Below the pieces are notes generated by a model. It worked only from the letters and a program-made list of their open reading frames with translations, was not told the origin of the DNA and made no database searches. From Lycocorax pyrrhopterus obiensis (Eukaryota; Chordata; Aves; Passeriformes; Paradisaeidae), in the NCBI GenBank assembly GCA_014706295.1, contig JACSVZ010000002.1, forward strand, positions 50,928,717 through 50,992,716: a stretch of 64,000 bases of DNA. Reading direction: 5' to 3'. Shown one piece after another: positions 36,518 to 51,544 of the stretch (its first letter is position 1; the number at the start of each line of letters is the position of its first letter). The translations under genes were made by a program, and so were the position numbers.

Positions 36518-39500
36518 GTGCTAATCCTGGACTGTCAGAATTGTTATTTTGGACACGCAGAAGAACCAAGTTGTAGGGACATGACCTATATTGTCTTCCC
36601 ATCATGGGCATTGGTTAGTGACTTATCTGATGAAAAGGGGACAGGGCTTTCAGAAACTTGCCTTCTACTTTTTTTAAGTTGTTCTTTCTGGTGACTAGTG
36701 ATTAAACTGATTTATGTGAGGCTTAACAGCCAACAGTAGAGAGAGAAAAATGTGAAAATTAGTTCCGTGTTGTTTGGTGGATGCAAACACAATATTTGCA
36801 TGTTCCTACCAGGCACCAGTTATATTTCAACAGTTCACTCTTTCCGTATAATTGTCTGTTTCTAAACTATCACTGAATCCTAAAACTCCTCCCAAGCAAG
36901 AATTCCCAAACTAACACAAAGCACGTGGTCATTTAGATCTTTAGTGCAGTAGTAAAGCAGGGCATGAAACCTGCATATCACCTTCGGGTTCAGAGCACTT
37001 GGGCAATTCCTTTGATTTAGATATTAAATTCAAGGTTACCAACACTGGGGTAAATGGTAACATTCATATAAACCTTGCAAAGCCAAGGAAATTGTACAGA
37101 TATATCTGAATATAATGAAAGATTATCCACCATCCTACAAACACTAACTGAAAAATAAGATCAAAACTGAGAGCCGCTATTCACTGTTCACATCAAAAAG
37201 AGTATGAACCAAATATCTAAGTTAAAAATGTATTATTAGATTCAACAATTGGAGACCATTCAAGTACTAACTACAGAGGTATTTCAGTACGTGATTCTCA
37301 GCTTCACTGCATCTGAAGTATGCACTATATTAGTGCACAGCTATTATTGCTCTCTGGGACACATTCTGCAGTTTGCTAGTGTTGAACCTGCAAACAGAAA
37401 AGTGGCAGCTGTTTCCTCAGCCTCAGTGGAGACCCCTTGTCCTTGGCCTTACTGGCTGGTGCAGCAGAGAATTGTGGTATGGAGTGGCTGGAAGTGGCAG
37501 CTGCTCCTAACCTAACTACATAAATCAAGCTTTTCTCTATTATCCAAGAGTGTTGTATGCTAAGTGTTAATCAACTTGGGATTCTGAATTTTTCTTTATC
37601 CATCAATGGATGAAGACTATAATTTTCCCATGCAAATGTCTTTGTTTGCCTGTCTTGCTGCTATTCCCTTTGCTGTTTCTAGTCATGTAAGAAACTGGAA
37701 GAGGCGGGAGTTTTATGCACTAGTACAGCACATTTCATAATATGTCTGTGGGGCTGACTGAGTGTCAAAGCATTTCAGTCATGCTATAGTATAACAGATA
37801 GTTATGCTAAGAGATAATTTCAAAAAACAATTCACATTCCACATGGAGTGGAAGAATGTTTTTTTCAACCATATGCTTCTCACAAAGATGAAAAGCAACT
37901 AGATAAGCCTTACCTACATTGTTTTTGAACTACCAGGTATACAGTATAATGTCCATTAATTTTGGTGAGACCTGGACATTTAAGACTATTCTGGTCAGAA
38001 CCATTTGGGGCAAAGCTTCTGCCTCAAATGAAACCTCAAAATGACCTAGTACCTCGTGGCTGTTAATTCAATACACAAGACAATGCCTTCCCCTTCAGAT
38101 TCCCATTATTGAGACATGATTCATTTCCTCATCCTTCCCACAGTGGAAGAAATTTTAAATAAATGAAGTTCTCTAACTAAAGCTGACAGTAATGCTGACA
38201 CTAGGAAGGCTAAGTAATGGATGAACAATTTGGACAGCACTTCATTGATCTTGTTGACAAGAAACTATGTACATTTTCATAATGCACATAAAATTCAGTT
38301 TGCACAGTTCAAAACAATGTTCATGCTTATGATTACAAATGCAACTTAGTCAAATAAAATCCATTATCTTGTAATTTCTATATCTTTCTGACATACAGAA
38401 TCTGTATATTACCATTTTATTTTTCACATTTTAAGCCCACAAAGAGAGGTATTATCCTGCAAAGGTCAGATATGGATTAAATCTGAATTTTTCCTGTGTT
38501 GAAGAAGATTTGTTTCCAGGACTTCATTCTAATTATTAAACACAATTCTAGATCCAGCTCCTGAACTTAGTTCAAGCTTTCAAGAAAAATCAGAAAAGCC
38601 AGAGTTTAAATTAATGCTATTTTCTATGTTAGAAGTCACTTTAATATAATAAAATAAATGAATTAAATAAATTAAAATCAGTTCAATAAAACACCTATGA
38701 AATTAAAAACATATTCCTTTTCCAGTGTCAAGATCTATTATGTCTCTTTTCGAATCAGCTGAGTAAGGTTCTACCAAAGGCATGATAAAAAAGGAAGTTG
38801 AAGGAAGAATATATTCAGGTTCATGTTATAATAATAGATGAACATATAGTCAGAACATCTGATGCACTACTTGCATCTGAGATCTGACCTAAGAATGAAA
38901 TACCACAGTAGACTCTGGATGTACAATCAGAGATTATTTTGTATCCCTATATAATCCCTCAGATTTTCTTTGAAATGTAATGCAAATTCTACTATATCAA
39001 GAAGACAGCTTTTCTCTATGGCATTATATTTTTTTCCTTTTGTTTTATTTGTAGGCTAATGATGGGCCAATGATTGCATACAGATGGTACTTGATATTTT
39101 ACTTCTTTAATAGAAAAAATATACTCCATTTGAAAAAAAAGGAACTATTATCTTAGTTATCTAACTGGTAATCCATATTGTTTTTAACTAGTTGCATGGG
39201 TAGCTGCAGGATATAGTAATCAAGAGAAAAACTGACTGACTTCAAGTCTGACAGTGATTTTTATTTGTAGGGTATTTCAGTTACAAGCTCAGAACCCCTG
39301 CTATGCAGAATGAGAGAAAGGAAACAAAATTCTTTGTCTGTCAGGATAAATAGCAGTGCATTCTCTTTGAAGGGTCAAGTAATCAAATTTTCTATATATA
39401 TCAAACAGAGTTAAAAGATGTTATTCTGAATCCACAGAACAAAACTCAAATTCAGTGCCTAACAATGTACTCAGATTGAAGATATAGCTGATGTTTCACA

Positions 39501-42500
39501 TATTAATAAATAGCAATAGACACTGAAAGAAAATCTTGATCCACCTACCAATCCAGATTTACTGTAGTATTTTATCCTTGTTTTAGTCAGACCAGAATGG
39601 AGCCCTAAGTGTCAAGTAGAATACAGGAAGTAACTTTGGAAAACTAGAAGACTCCTGCTCCAAGAGCATGAAATAAACCAAACAAATTGCAGAAGGGATG
39701 GACAGCATGAATTAAAATGGAATATTTGTTTTCAATTTTTGCATTTCTGTAAAGAATTTTTTTATTTTTAACTGTAGTTGTCTTTCTGTATTAGGGAATA
39801 TGAGGACTAAGGATGGAGTTTGCAATGACATTTGGATCCCACATTGAGCAACAATAAGAACTTTTCCAATAATCATAGAATCACATAGTGATGAAAATAA
39901 AGATGAAAATAAACATGACTTCAGCATCTTTCAGCTTGGTGGAATGTAGAAAGACAAACAAGAATAGGGACCACAATTTGTGTGTTTGAAAGTCACCAAC
40001 TTCTCGAATGAGCCGTTTTCTAATAAATTAATCTTTACTTTGCCCTCATTGTTTTGTTTATGGAAATATAGAGATTGATAGCCAGGCAGTGCATTCTATC
40101 CCGAAAAACCTTGATTACTAACCTAGGAAACCCAAATATTTCTCTATACACAGAGAAAAACAGAGTTTAATAATGCTAGGGTTTAGAACAAGAAAAGGAT
40201 GTGCTTCTAGCACTCCTGGGACACACATGAGCCCCTTGGTAAAAGAAGCTAGCATTAATGAAGTCTCTGGTGGACTTCCCAGAATCTTTGTACATGTCAT
40301 TTGTAGTGTGATGAAAAAGTTTAACTTGGTCTCAAAAGACTTGGCAGCACTCTCTAGTAGTGGTGTGATTCCTGATTTTTTTTGTCTCCCTTGGAAATCT
40401 GCTCTTCAGCCATACCTTCTTCTCCAAGAATATTTTATCATCAGTTGTTTGCTTATTAATTGGAGCCAGTTCTGGAGAAGCATTGAGGTTTTTCAGTCTC
40501 TCTCTATACTATCATTCCTTAACTATCAGCTATATTTCCTTTGGTGTATTGACACTGATTCAGTACCCACAAGTTCTTGATAGACAGAATTTTTAAAAAG
40601 AAGCTTCTAAGACTTCTCTACTTGAGGTATGAAAAATACCAATACAGCACTACAGATTTCCTTTATTGTGTGCCAGAGAAATTCTAGGATTATGCGACCA
40701 AGCCAGAGATTCAGGTCATGTAGAGCATCATAGGTTATCTGAACCTGTAATTACACTGGTATTGTTTATAAGTAGTCATTGAAGAAAGAAACAGGCAGAT
40801 AACAAAAAGTCCAAAAGATACTCAGGTGATAACAGCTGAGCAACCATCTGTGAACAGACTATCTTTAAGCCACAACACAACTTGCACAAACACTATTTTA
40901 CAAGATATTAAATGCCTAGGATGATAGCCCAGTAAAAAAGTAGAGGAATACAATTTTGAAGGCACTGACAAAAGCATAAACAAAAGCCAGGCATACTGTC
41001 TTTGGTAGCAAACAGGAAAATTGCTGACAGTAACAAGGAAAGGATAAGACTACAGTATAATTGTCTCTTTTACCAGCTTTGTTGATTCTGTACATCTCTC
41101 AGATTGCTGTGGACCTTAGTGTGAACAGCAGTGGAGTTCTCAAGAAGAAGAACTGTTTTGAGACAATTTTCCAAATGGCTGGCCACAGAATTTAAAGTAT
41201 TCAGGTATATTTGGGGCTTCCAATCACTGTTGGAAAACAGCAAGTTTGTAACCCAGGTTGCATGGTAACGGTACCAGCTCAGTTGTTTGAAACGAACTGC
41301 AGTGGGCACTGAGGTACATCTCACCTTTAACTATGGCCTTTCCCTTTATTTTTCCATGCCAAAAGGACTCTTATTTTTAACCTTAGGTAACTACAAATAT
41401 GCTACCTCTCCTATTTTCAAAGTTGTCTCTTGCAAAATATGTAGACAATGTCATTCCCAAATAAAGAGATTGTCTGGAAGATTGCAGCCACGCAAAGGTC
41501 TGCTCCCAGATCACGTACCAACTGGACTACATGTTAAAAAAAATCCATGTGCTATATTGGTACTGGGAGCAAATTTAAATAATTTAGCAGAAGAAACATG
41601 ATTTTCATGAATGAGAAATTATTTCAGCCTTAATAAATACCACGAGACATCCTGTTTGTTTAAGTTGTTAAACTTCAAATGCAATTTCAAAGAATACTGA
41701 AACGGAAAAAAAAATTGCTGATAATCCAGAAAGACTTTTATATTCAGAAAAGGAAATACCTATTAGTGTTCTCAGATAAAAATATTTAATGGAAAAAAAT
41801 CTGTTGCAAACCAGATGTGATAACAGTCTATCTGAAAATTGCTTCTGCAGACTTAGCTTGTCTCAGAGCCATAGATCTAACAAACTCAAGCACATATCAA
41901 CAGTCACCAAAATATAAGGTGAACTATGACTCAGTGGTGGAAGAGAACAAACAAAATTATTGCATGAGGCTGGTTTTAATGATTTTGTCTTAGACATGGA
42001 GATGAGCCTATCTCTCCCAGCTCCATGACTGTGTGAAATTTAATGACTTCTCCCTCTTTATGGTTGTCTGTGAAGTTTTTCTTGTTTTCTGTAGGTTGGA
42101 TAAAAGCAAACATTTGCCCAGATATTTGAGAGTTGAAACAAAACATTCTTGTCTGCTGAGGAAAAAAAAGACTAAATATTACTATCAGGTTATGGTAGCA
42201 TCTGTAAGTGCAGAGCATAAGGGTAAAAAATTTAGTAAAATAGTGTCAAAAATACACATAGGTACTAAAATAGATCCTTGTTCAAATCACAACAGAAATA
42301 AATCAGGTATTGTCTACTCAATGCACAGATAATTTTCCAGCTTTTATTTGACTCGCTCTTCTACTTCCCTTGCATTGTGGTTTTTTGCTTTTTCTCCAGA
42401 AACCACTTGATTTTTCCAATTATAAAATACTTCTAATTCCTGCCTACATCAATGGAGTTTGAGAGTAGTCAGCCACTAAAGACAAAAATAAAGAGTCCTC

Positions 42501-43858
42501 AGGAAAAGTAGAATGAAAAGACAAACAACTAATTTAAAATAAAAGAGAAAATTTGACATACATTTACTCCCCTACTTAGAAAGTGGCAGTGAATAAAATA
42601 AATGAGGACATTGAGATTGTAATAAAGTTAATATAAATAACACCATTAAATAGGAGACAAATGAAAAATAGCCCATACTGTTTGAAAAAATTCACTTGCT
42701 ATGAGACATTTACTATGAGACAGAGCTTTATGCTCTCGGTACAAAGCCAATTCTGTTTCCTGGCAGAATAACATTTAAATAAATCAATAAAATATTTTTT
42801 ATATCATCTGACAAATTAATAACAACAAAAATGTCTTCTGTTGTTTTAAGATGAAGTTTTTATTACCTTTATATGTCAGATTCCATTAATAAAAATGTTT
42901 TACACACATGGCTGAAAATCTAAAATATGAAAGCAGCAAGAGGTCTGTTTTGGAGTAAACTCAAAAGATATTCCTGATATTCCTTTTTAGATAATTTTTC
43001 AAATAACTTGCAAATAAGGGCAATAGCAGCAAGTTTCAATCATCACTTACTGACTTGCAGAGAAGAAGTAAGAATGATCATTATTACCAGTCTTGGCAAA
43101 TTTAAGTCAATCTAACACTACTGCAATTTCCATCTTTTTTTATAGGATATGATGGAAAATATAGAAAGCCACATAATGATCAAATTGCAGAAAATTTGTA
43201 CATTACGCTACTCATATAATAGGCTTTCTATTTTATAACGAAGAAAATAAATGTACATTAGATTTTCGAAGTTACTGCTATTTCACTTATACAAAAAATA
43301 TGTGATGAAGAAAAAAAATCTAGATACTGCCGGAGATAATTACAGTTAGGGAGATAGAAGCAGAGTAAAATACTCTATCCCTATTTACTGCCTTTAAGAG
43401 TTGTAGAGTGTGGATATTGCACTATTGGCATTAATAGCAATTAAATTTAAAATCTTAGCATTACAAACTACAGAATTGATTAACAGTTTTTTGCTCTTCT
43501 CCTACATTTTCAGTTCATAATAACTTTAAAGACTTATAATAATTGTAAAAACTTGTGACTCAAAAATGTAAAATGGTACTTTTCTTATCAGTTATATTTT
43601 TAAATATCGATTAGATAAAGACAAGAGGAAAGAAAGGCAAGGTAAAGAGGGAAAATTGCATGATCATTCTGACACTTAGAATGTAAACATAGCAAGTAGT
43701 AGTGATTAGTAGTGCCTGCTATTTTTAATAGACTAGCTGTACCATTTGCTTTTATGATATTTATAAACAGTTCAAATTACATACACATTTGGGCAAATTG
43801 GCCGGTTTAACTTAATAAAATGTTTAACTCAGTGGTAGAATAGAACTTTATATCTGAG

Positions 43859-43966
43859 GTTTTTTTGGGTTTTGTTTTCTTTTGTTGTTTTTTTGTGGGC
43901 TTTTTTGTGTGTTTTGTTTTGTTTTTGTTTTTTAGTTTTTGTTGTTTGCTTGTTTGTTTCTTTTTC
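43859..43966. repeat. T-rich (TTTTG)n-like tract
   Basis: About 105 bases of T broken by single G residues in irregular TTTTG, TTTG and GTTT units, ending TTTCTTTTTCAG. On the minus strand it is an A-rich (CAAAA)n tract, which could be the expanded poly-A tail of a retrotransposed sequence, though no body is recognised next to it. Confidence 0.85.
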
Positions 43967-44481
43967 AGGTGGTCATGATTTAAAAATATTTAACTTTCTT
44001 TTTGCTATTTAGAAACACAAATGTAGAAATAGATTGCCAGTAAATTGTCTTTCCAAATTTAAACAAAAATATCAGAGAAACTCTACAATGTAAATGCCCA
44101 CATTGTTTCCTTTATGAATCTGAACTAATTTGTCTGCAGCTCATAATTTGTAACTATTTCAAGTGAAAAGTTAGCAACCCTTAAAACTGTTGTAAGTTGA
44201 AACCACTCACATAGCAGTGCATATCCAACTTATATTAATATTAGAAAGAAATCCATAAAATTAACCAGAATGAACTCTAGGCAAGAATAATAACAAAAAA
44301 AAAATCAGTTTTCTGTAATCTCCATAATTCTTTAAAGCTCTTAGAAGTGTGAACATCTCACTAAGCAGAAAGAAACAAGAGCGTATTTCTCTCTTGCTCC
44401 TAGGACTTGAAAGTTGGAAAGGACTGCCATTCCATCATATTTTTTTAACTTTTTCTTTTTTTAAATTGATACTCCTCTCCC

Positions 44482-44530
44482 CCAAAAAACCAAAAACCAA
44501 AACCAAAACAACCCAACAACAACAACAAAA
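44482..44530. repeat. (CCAAAA)n / (CAA)n simple repeat
   Basis: CCAAAA-type units grade into five CAA units. Low-complexity sequence, the A-rich counterpart of the T-rich tract about 600 bases upstream. Confidence 0.85.
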
Positions 44531-45598
44531 TTTGATTTTAGAAATTGATTTTTAATCTTGTACAATTAGGAAATTAATGAAAAATTTCCAGCTGTTGAAT
44601 TATGGTGCATTTCTACTTTCTCAGCTCATCCAACCTATACTCTATTACAAGTCTACTCACTCAAAACAAGGAATGTATGCAGTAGAGAATTAGTTGAAAG
44701 TACAATACAAAAATTAATTTAACGTCAATCTCTTGTCCTTTTTAATAATTATAAAAAACCATCGGGCAATTTGTTTTCAAAGAAATTGAATGAAACTTCA
44801 AATTTAAACCACAAAATAATCCTTCTTTTTAATTACCAGGAGAAACATCAAGTCCAATGATGCAAAGGAGATTTCTTAAACACCATGGCTGGCTGTTCAA
44901 AAGCACAGCAGGCATAGCAGCAAAGCCTCATAGAATAGTGACTCAACATAAAGTCAATGAGAGTTTTTTTGAAAAGCAAGTTACAGGACTTAACTGTGAT
45001 AAATTGCCCTAGCCTTATTAAATCATCTCTTGAAAGAGCTTTAGGATGTATTATATTGATTGACTGACATGCAAAGAAATTATGTTATTTTCTTGACAGA
45101 AAGTTTATTTTTTTTCCTTTCTTGGAAATATACGCTGTAAAGTAGTAAGGAAAAAATAATATTATTGATATACTGCATCCAAGATGGATTTCCTCCTACC
45201 ATAATGCTGAATGACTCCTACCAAAATGACTGAAGTAATTCAGTGTGTTAAGGAAAGCTGTGCAAAGAATATTACAGCTGCCCAAGTAGAAAAGAAATCT
45301 TAACTTTTTAAATCTGTTGGGGGGGTCTGTGAGTTTTTTAATGTAATATTTCTACCCTAAATATTCAAAATAATCATAGAAGTTGCGATGCATGAATTTG
45401 AGAATATTTGTTTTCATTGGGAATTCAACTAAAGTCTTTAGTAGGTATTCAGTAGTTACATTCTATTGGTATGGACACTGGCTTCTCCAGTGATACCTCA
45501 GAGAACATGAAAATAAAGACCAAAATTACAGTCATTTATGAAAAATAAAATTATAAAATCACAAACTAATTTCATTTTAGATGATCCAAATTGCTCTT

Positions 45599-45815
45599 CA
45601 CAGAATGTCAGATTAGGGAAGGTTGCTTAGGGATGTGTCCAGTCGAGTTCACTGAGGATGGAGATTCAGAACTTCTCTGGATAAACTGTACCTACATGAG
45701 ATGATTTTCATAGCTGAGAAATGTTTCCTTGTATTTATGTGTCCAGTGTCTGTTGCCTTTTATTTTCTTATCATGTTCCTCCAAGAAAAGACTGCATCCT
45801 CCTGCTCTAACTAAA
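45599..45815 (-). mobile_element. CR1 LINE 3' end, minus strand
   Basis: The plus strand shows CR1 landmarks in reverse-complement order: CACAGAATGTCAGATTAGG at the 3' end, a 'GGAGATTCAGAACTTCTCTG' block, 'GAGAAATGTTTCCTTGTATT' followed by 'TATGTGTCCAGTGTCTGT', then 'TATCATGTTCCTCCAAGAAA' and 'TGCATCCTCCTGCTCT'. An inner stretch is deleted relative to a full CR1 3' UTR. The element is strongly 5'-truncated and the inner edge is approximate; similarity may continue to about 45970, where I no longer recognise it. Confidence 0.8.
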
Positions 45816-48800
45816 CCCTTGGAGCTTCAACTACAGCTAGGCTTTGCCTTTCTGAGTTTCAGCTCTGAACCATGGGCAATGACTATATTCTTCTTGGGTA
45901 ACCAGTCCCTGCTTCCGCTTGGTATATTTTTGCATTTGAACTATTTTGAGTATTCTCCTTTTCGCTATAGCTATTGATAGTTTCTTCTAAGCAATACAAA
46001 TTACTGAAACAGGTCTGTTACACTATGCAAAAAGCCCAGACCTGTATGTATGGCATTACATTCCAGATATTTATGTACCAACACTCTTTACTGTCTACTG
46101 GGAAAGAACAGGAAAATCAATTATAATGTAAATTGCCCTATGGTCCACTTCCTTCATAGTGTGTCCTTTGCTGGCTGTTAGAGTGACACTTCACAGTATT
46201 GTTTTGGTAGATCTTTGTGGAAATTGAAGCAGGGGATGCAAGAACTGTGGATGATATTTTTTTGCTCTCGTCTATGAGACGTAGGCATTTTGGGGAAGCT
46301 CTGAAAAAGATGAGGGATTCGGCTCTAGATGAAGTCTGTTAAAAGGTAGAACACAGGACTTACAGGAGAGTTATGCTGTGTTAGACCAGGATGATTTTGT
46401 TGTCATTTGGAGCATAAGGAGTTTTTGCAGAGGAGATAAGGGAAAGACAAAGTCCATAAATGTTATTATGGGGATGCTGGAATTGGATAGCTTGGAATAA
46501 GCCAGCAAATTAAGGTCTAGGGAAGAGAAGAGGGACTAAAACATTTCAGAAAGCTCTTATACTAAAACAAAATACAGCTGAGTGGGAATGAGGAGTTTTA
46601 CAAGTATATTAAGTACTGCTAACTTGTTCTCTGACTGTGCACACCCATCTAATTAATAATTTTCTATCTTAGTGAAATAACACTTAAAGATTTACTTGGT
46701 TTGGAAAAGAGACTGAGATAACTTCAAGGATTTTCTCTGATTATGTCTTGGATCTTCTGAATTTGCTAAAAGTGAAAGACCAACCTTCTGAATTTTGTGT
46801 CTAAAGTGACAAAACCAGCAAGTATATGCAATCAAATGAGAACAGAGGAAAATAAAAATGTCATTTAGCTCCTCTTGGTAGACTAATAAAGACGTTTAGA
46901 TATCTGGACTACTCTACTGGCTTCATGCAGGGTTACATGTGCCTAAAATCATAGATGTCACTTAAAAAAAAAAAAAAAAAGAGTGGTTTTACTTTTGCAG
47001 TTTAAGTACACAATTTCTTATTCAAGAAAGCATGTCAGCCCAGTTATACAGAAGTTCAATAAAAAAGGCTTATTCACTCAAATTATTTATCTTCTTATCT
47101 TGTAGGGAGCATTATCTTGATAATATGGCTTTAAATAGCACAGGCAACAGAGCACAGGAGACCAGCTGCTACATCCTATCTAACTTTATTATCAGCAAAT
47201 TTTGCCTGTGTTGAGAAGGTGGTAAGTAGTGAAGTCCTTGTAGCACATGTGATTGGAAACTAGCCTTGAACATAATGACTCAAACAATACTTAGACAAAT
47301 TACCCAGACAGCCGGCAAATGACTGTGCATATAATTTCTAGGCTCTGTCAGACCACATATATTGAATTCTAAATTTTTTTTCTTGCCTCTATTTCATCTT
47401 TTTCACTTAAGTATTGTGCAAGGAGAATTTGAAATGCAATTGAAACACTGGAATTGTACCATTTCCTGGATTCCTGAGAAATAAAAAGAAGTTTTCTCTT
47501 ATTGCAGTCAGAGATCAGGTGTGAAATGACAACAACCATGTAACACTGCTACATGCAGAAACATGTTATTTGCATCTCACTCTTCTTTTTCTCACCATCA
47601 GAAACCAATGTGCTTCTGCACAATACCAATCACAGTCAGGTCCTACGTGGCATATTTAATTCCCATGCTGGCAATCTGCAGAAGTCAACATTCACAAAGC
47701 TGTGATTTTTGGGTAAGAATGTGTGGGGCACATTCTGTAAGCAGGAATATTTTGGCAAATTTTGATGTTCACTGTAATATTCACAAAAGAAAAGAACCAG
47801 ATTAAGTCCAGGTCTAATCGGGGAGACACTCACGGGAATATAAGTACTCTCTTTGACTTCACATACATGCATGGCAGGAGTAAAAAGGAGGAACAAAGTG
47901 AAAGAGAGAAAGCAGGATGTTGGTGGAATCACGCATCTGTATGTGCAGCAATCATTAGAAGATGGTAATTCTCCAAATTAGACTGGGCAGCTCATCTGGG
48001 CAAAATGCATCTCCAGAAAGAAAACTGATTTACCAGTCCTTAGTGTTTAACACTGAAATCCAAGGACACTTTAGCACAGTGAAGAAATGTTACCAGAGGC
48101 CTGTCTTTAAGACAACAAGGACAGAAAAAGGCAGTAATTGATAGCACTTACAAGAACAGAGAGTCAGAAATTTCTTGACCAGCACTCCAGTTTAGAATGA
48201 TCAGATTATAATGTTTAAATGACTTTGCCTTCTGTTATCCAGAGAACAGAAATCTGAACTCTTTTAGAAGAGCCAATTTACCTTATATTTAAAAAGAAGT
48301 TAATTTCTTTTGGAAATTTAGGTTTACCTTAGAATTAATTTAAGAGCTTCCACTTAAACCATGAAGACAGTGAAGGCTTCTGTGATTCACAGGCACTCAG
48401 AACTTTGTGAAAACTGAAATCTTGCACACAAGACATGCACACATGGATTTATATAGAAAAGGGAAACTGCACTCAAAAAGTTCAGTTATTGTCAGAGATC
48501 TTTCAAATATCCATTTTAGAGAAGACAAGTGTTGCTAACTGGCAAATGCAGAAAATATGTACAAAATTATAGCAGTGTCAGTCTTCAGGAAAGAGGAGAG
48601 AGCTTTGTCAAGATGCATTTTTATGAGTCATGTCAACTAGATTGCACTGAATTGATCTGATTTGCAATGATAAAAAACAGCTACTTATAAAATTTTGAAA
48701 GACATTGAAGTCTATCAAATAAGGCATTACAGGCAAAATACTGGATAGCAATGATCCCAAATAAAAATCAAATTTAATTATGAGAACAATAAACACAATG

Positions 48801-51539
48801 ATATAGATGGAGAGGTACAACCTGCTCATTTGTAAGCCCACCACAGCTATCAAAGCTAGCACTGATGATTTATAAGCAGAACCCGGTATTTCACTATATC
48901 ACTACATTCTTAACTCACATTCTTATTGGTTAAGAAGTCACATTGTTCAGTTCTGTCACTTAGCTCACAAATGAAAGATATGCAAATATTGTGATACACA
49001 CAAAATGAGGAACACTTGGCCGGAGACTGAGAAGTAGATTTTCCACAGACAGCAGAAAGTGGATCAGAAGGATTGTATAACTGCTACTCAAGAGAAGAAA
49101 AACTCTGGAAAACAATATAATTATTTGAAAACTGCAAACTTACCTAAATTAACTACCCTAATTTAGTAATGTAATTTTAACCATGTGTTCTGACAAACTT
49201 AGGTAGCTACAGCAAAACCTCAAAAATAACTATTAAATTTATTACAATATTGTCTTCTCATACAATAGTGAAATCAGAATTGTATTTATGGAATAGAAGC
49301 ATCAGCTTTTAGAGAAAAATGGGCGGAGATGTTCCCTATGAATTTTTCCAACTCTACTGCCTTCACAAATACTGGCAAGGCAGCAAAGCTATAAGCAATG
49401 TTTACCTTGAAAATATTCCACCAAATTATTGAATATAGATATCTATGCCAATACTGTCACCCAAAATATTGTTCATATTCCTCTTTTTGGCAAGGGCTGC
49501 TTTTAAATTCAGTACCACAGATGTGCACCTAAGATATATTTGCACATATTTATTGTATCCCCTGTCCGTTCCATCCTCTGTTTTCAGTAACACAAGTAAA
49601 TTAGAAAGAGAGGATATTTCCTAATCATAAAAGGGGAGAAACTTTGGACTTAGCCAGTCAGGTAATAGGGGAAAGGGATTTACAGTGTTTTAAAATGTTG
49701 TTTGAAAAATGAATGGAAGAAATCATATGGCAGCTGAGCGTGATTTTCAAGGTTGGGATATGAGATTTGGTGTGTAAATGTTCAATATTTCTAAGTAGAA
49801 TTTAAAATGGAGGATTCTGTATGTCCATCTTGTTTGTACCATACTTCTATTGTACTAATGCTGTGCTTCGGGGCTTCTGCTGGTAACCTGCAAGGGCATA
49901 TTTGGGCTTAGGCTTTTTTTTTTTATTCTCAATGAATCAGTAGACTTTTGATGTATTTTCACCCTTTTGTGAAGCACTGAATTGCCACAGCAAGACTGAA
50001 TCTGACACAAGGAAGGCCAGTGTTCCCTGAGGTTTTAAATTCTTGAGTGACTCCCCTTGACCTGCTCATTTAGCATGCTCAGCTAACTGGAATGGCAGGC
50101 ATATCTGGAGAGGATCAAGGTATTCCTCTGTGAGTAGGATCCTTTTACCTGGATGCACAGTGGCTCCTGCAGGATTAGACTACTGGTGCTGTCACATGAA
50201 CTCTTCAACTCTTCCTGTGCTTACAAATATTCAGAGGCTTTTCTTTAATTCTCCCTGTGATCAAAAGTCAGGCTTAGGGTGCTGGTGATAGGAGGGTGTA
50301 AGTAGAGAAAATGGTCCAAAATCTGTAGGTTTAAATATCTACTTCATGGACTGAGGGAAACAAAAGACATTGACTTTTCAACCTTATGTTTCTAGTCCAT
50401 GTCTCAGATATAGTATTTGAAAGTGCAGAGAATATTTATTAACAAATATACCTTTTAATAGTTTAAATTTTTGCTTCCTTTCAAAATCACAGTACGTAGA
50501 TCAAAAAGGCTCACATGTGAGATTCTGTGCAGACATAACATATTTTAATGCTTTTAGTAAAATTAGCAGAACATGGGGGACGTTTTAAAGGTGAATTTTA
50601 ACATTGTAGCTTTGTAGCCATGTCTTGGCAACTTATAAAACTTAGGAAAACATGACTAACATTTTTGCTGATGATGTTAGATTGCAAAAAATGACCAGCT
50701 ATTTCTCTTTTCTTCTCTGCCATTCTACTAGCAGTTCTTTGATAGAGCAAAGCATGGTAAAATATGCAAAAAGTCTAATTTTAAATAAATTTCCATAATT
50801 AAGTTTGATTACTTCTATTTCCAAATAACTGCAGATGTTTTTTCCTAATTAACACTGGGAGTTTGACACTGGCACTGACTCTGCTGTCTTTTCCTGCAGG
50901 AAATTGTGTACTTTTGCCCATTAACTTGAGTGAGTAAAGAATGTCGACATGCACAACCAGTCTGTTAGCCACATTTCTAGACTGCCCTTTTTATTGAGTT
51001 CCTTCCCTCAGGAGTCTACACTGCTACTATTGTAAATTTATATTGAAAATGTTGTAAAGCATGCAGACTTCTGTCTTGACGCTAGTATTGAATTTTAACA
51101 CTGTATACTTAAAAATGCCATTTAAAATATTGTCTGATGATTATGTCCAGGGGAGGGAAAAAGTCACATGAACAGTTAATCAAAATAATCACTCTGATAA
51201 AAATTATAATATTACTCTCAGGACAAATAATATGCCCTGCTTTATCTGGGTTGTTTTATTTCAATTTATTTCACAGGATGGTGTTAGCAGACACCACTGC
51301 AGGATGTCTGCTGACTGGACTATGCAGAAACCACTGAATGAATATTGAGTCTGTGCCTGTTTCCTAAGGCAGGCAGGTCTTAAAACTTCTGATATCTGTG
51401 ATATCTGTTAGCAAACGTGGACATTGCTAAGATTAAAGCAAAACTTCCAGCCTCTCAGATGTTTTGCCCTCAACTTACCTTTTCCATAACCCGTCAAATT
51501 TCTGTTCTGGCATTTTCTGCGTAAGCACTGGCAAATTTT
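45816..51539. other. Non-coding, probable intron
   Basis: No supported gene, RNA or transposon in about 5.7 kb. A G-rich patch at about 46.2-46.5 kb and chance frames at 47563-47968 show no similarity. The ORFs on both strands there overlap, as expected for chance. Confidence 0.55.
46964..46980. repeat. Poly-A homopolymer
   Basis: Seventeen A residues in a row followed by GAGTGG. It may be a retroposed tail, but no retrocopy is recognised upstream. Confidence 0.85.
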
Positions 51540-51544
51540 ACTGG
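51540..51544. repeat. Target-site duplication, left copy (ACTGG)
   Basis: ACTGG directly before the LTR start is repeated directly after its end at 52183-52187. It differs from the duplication around copy 1, so the two LTRs are independent insertions. Confidence 0.86.

Larger units (their letters stand above)
36211..45598. other. Non-coding, probable intron with simple repeats
   Basis: About 9.4 kb with no supported exon or RNA gene. Near 39871-39890 the words AATCATAGAATCACATAG resemble a CR1 terminal octamer remnant, but no CR1 body follows. Frames at 37249-37515, 40173-40580 and 41287-41601 have no recognisable similarity. Confidence 0.55.

Noticed and set aside
39871..39890. CR1 terminal octamer remnant
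   Set aside because: Only about 18 bases of octamer-like sequence with no CR1 body on either side; could be chance in AT-rich DNA.
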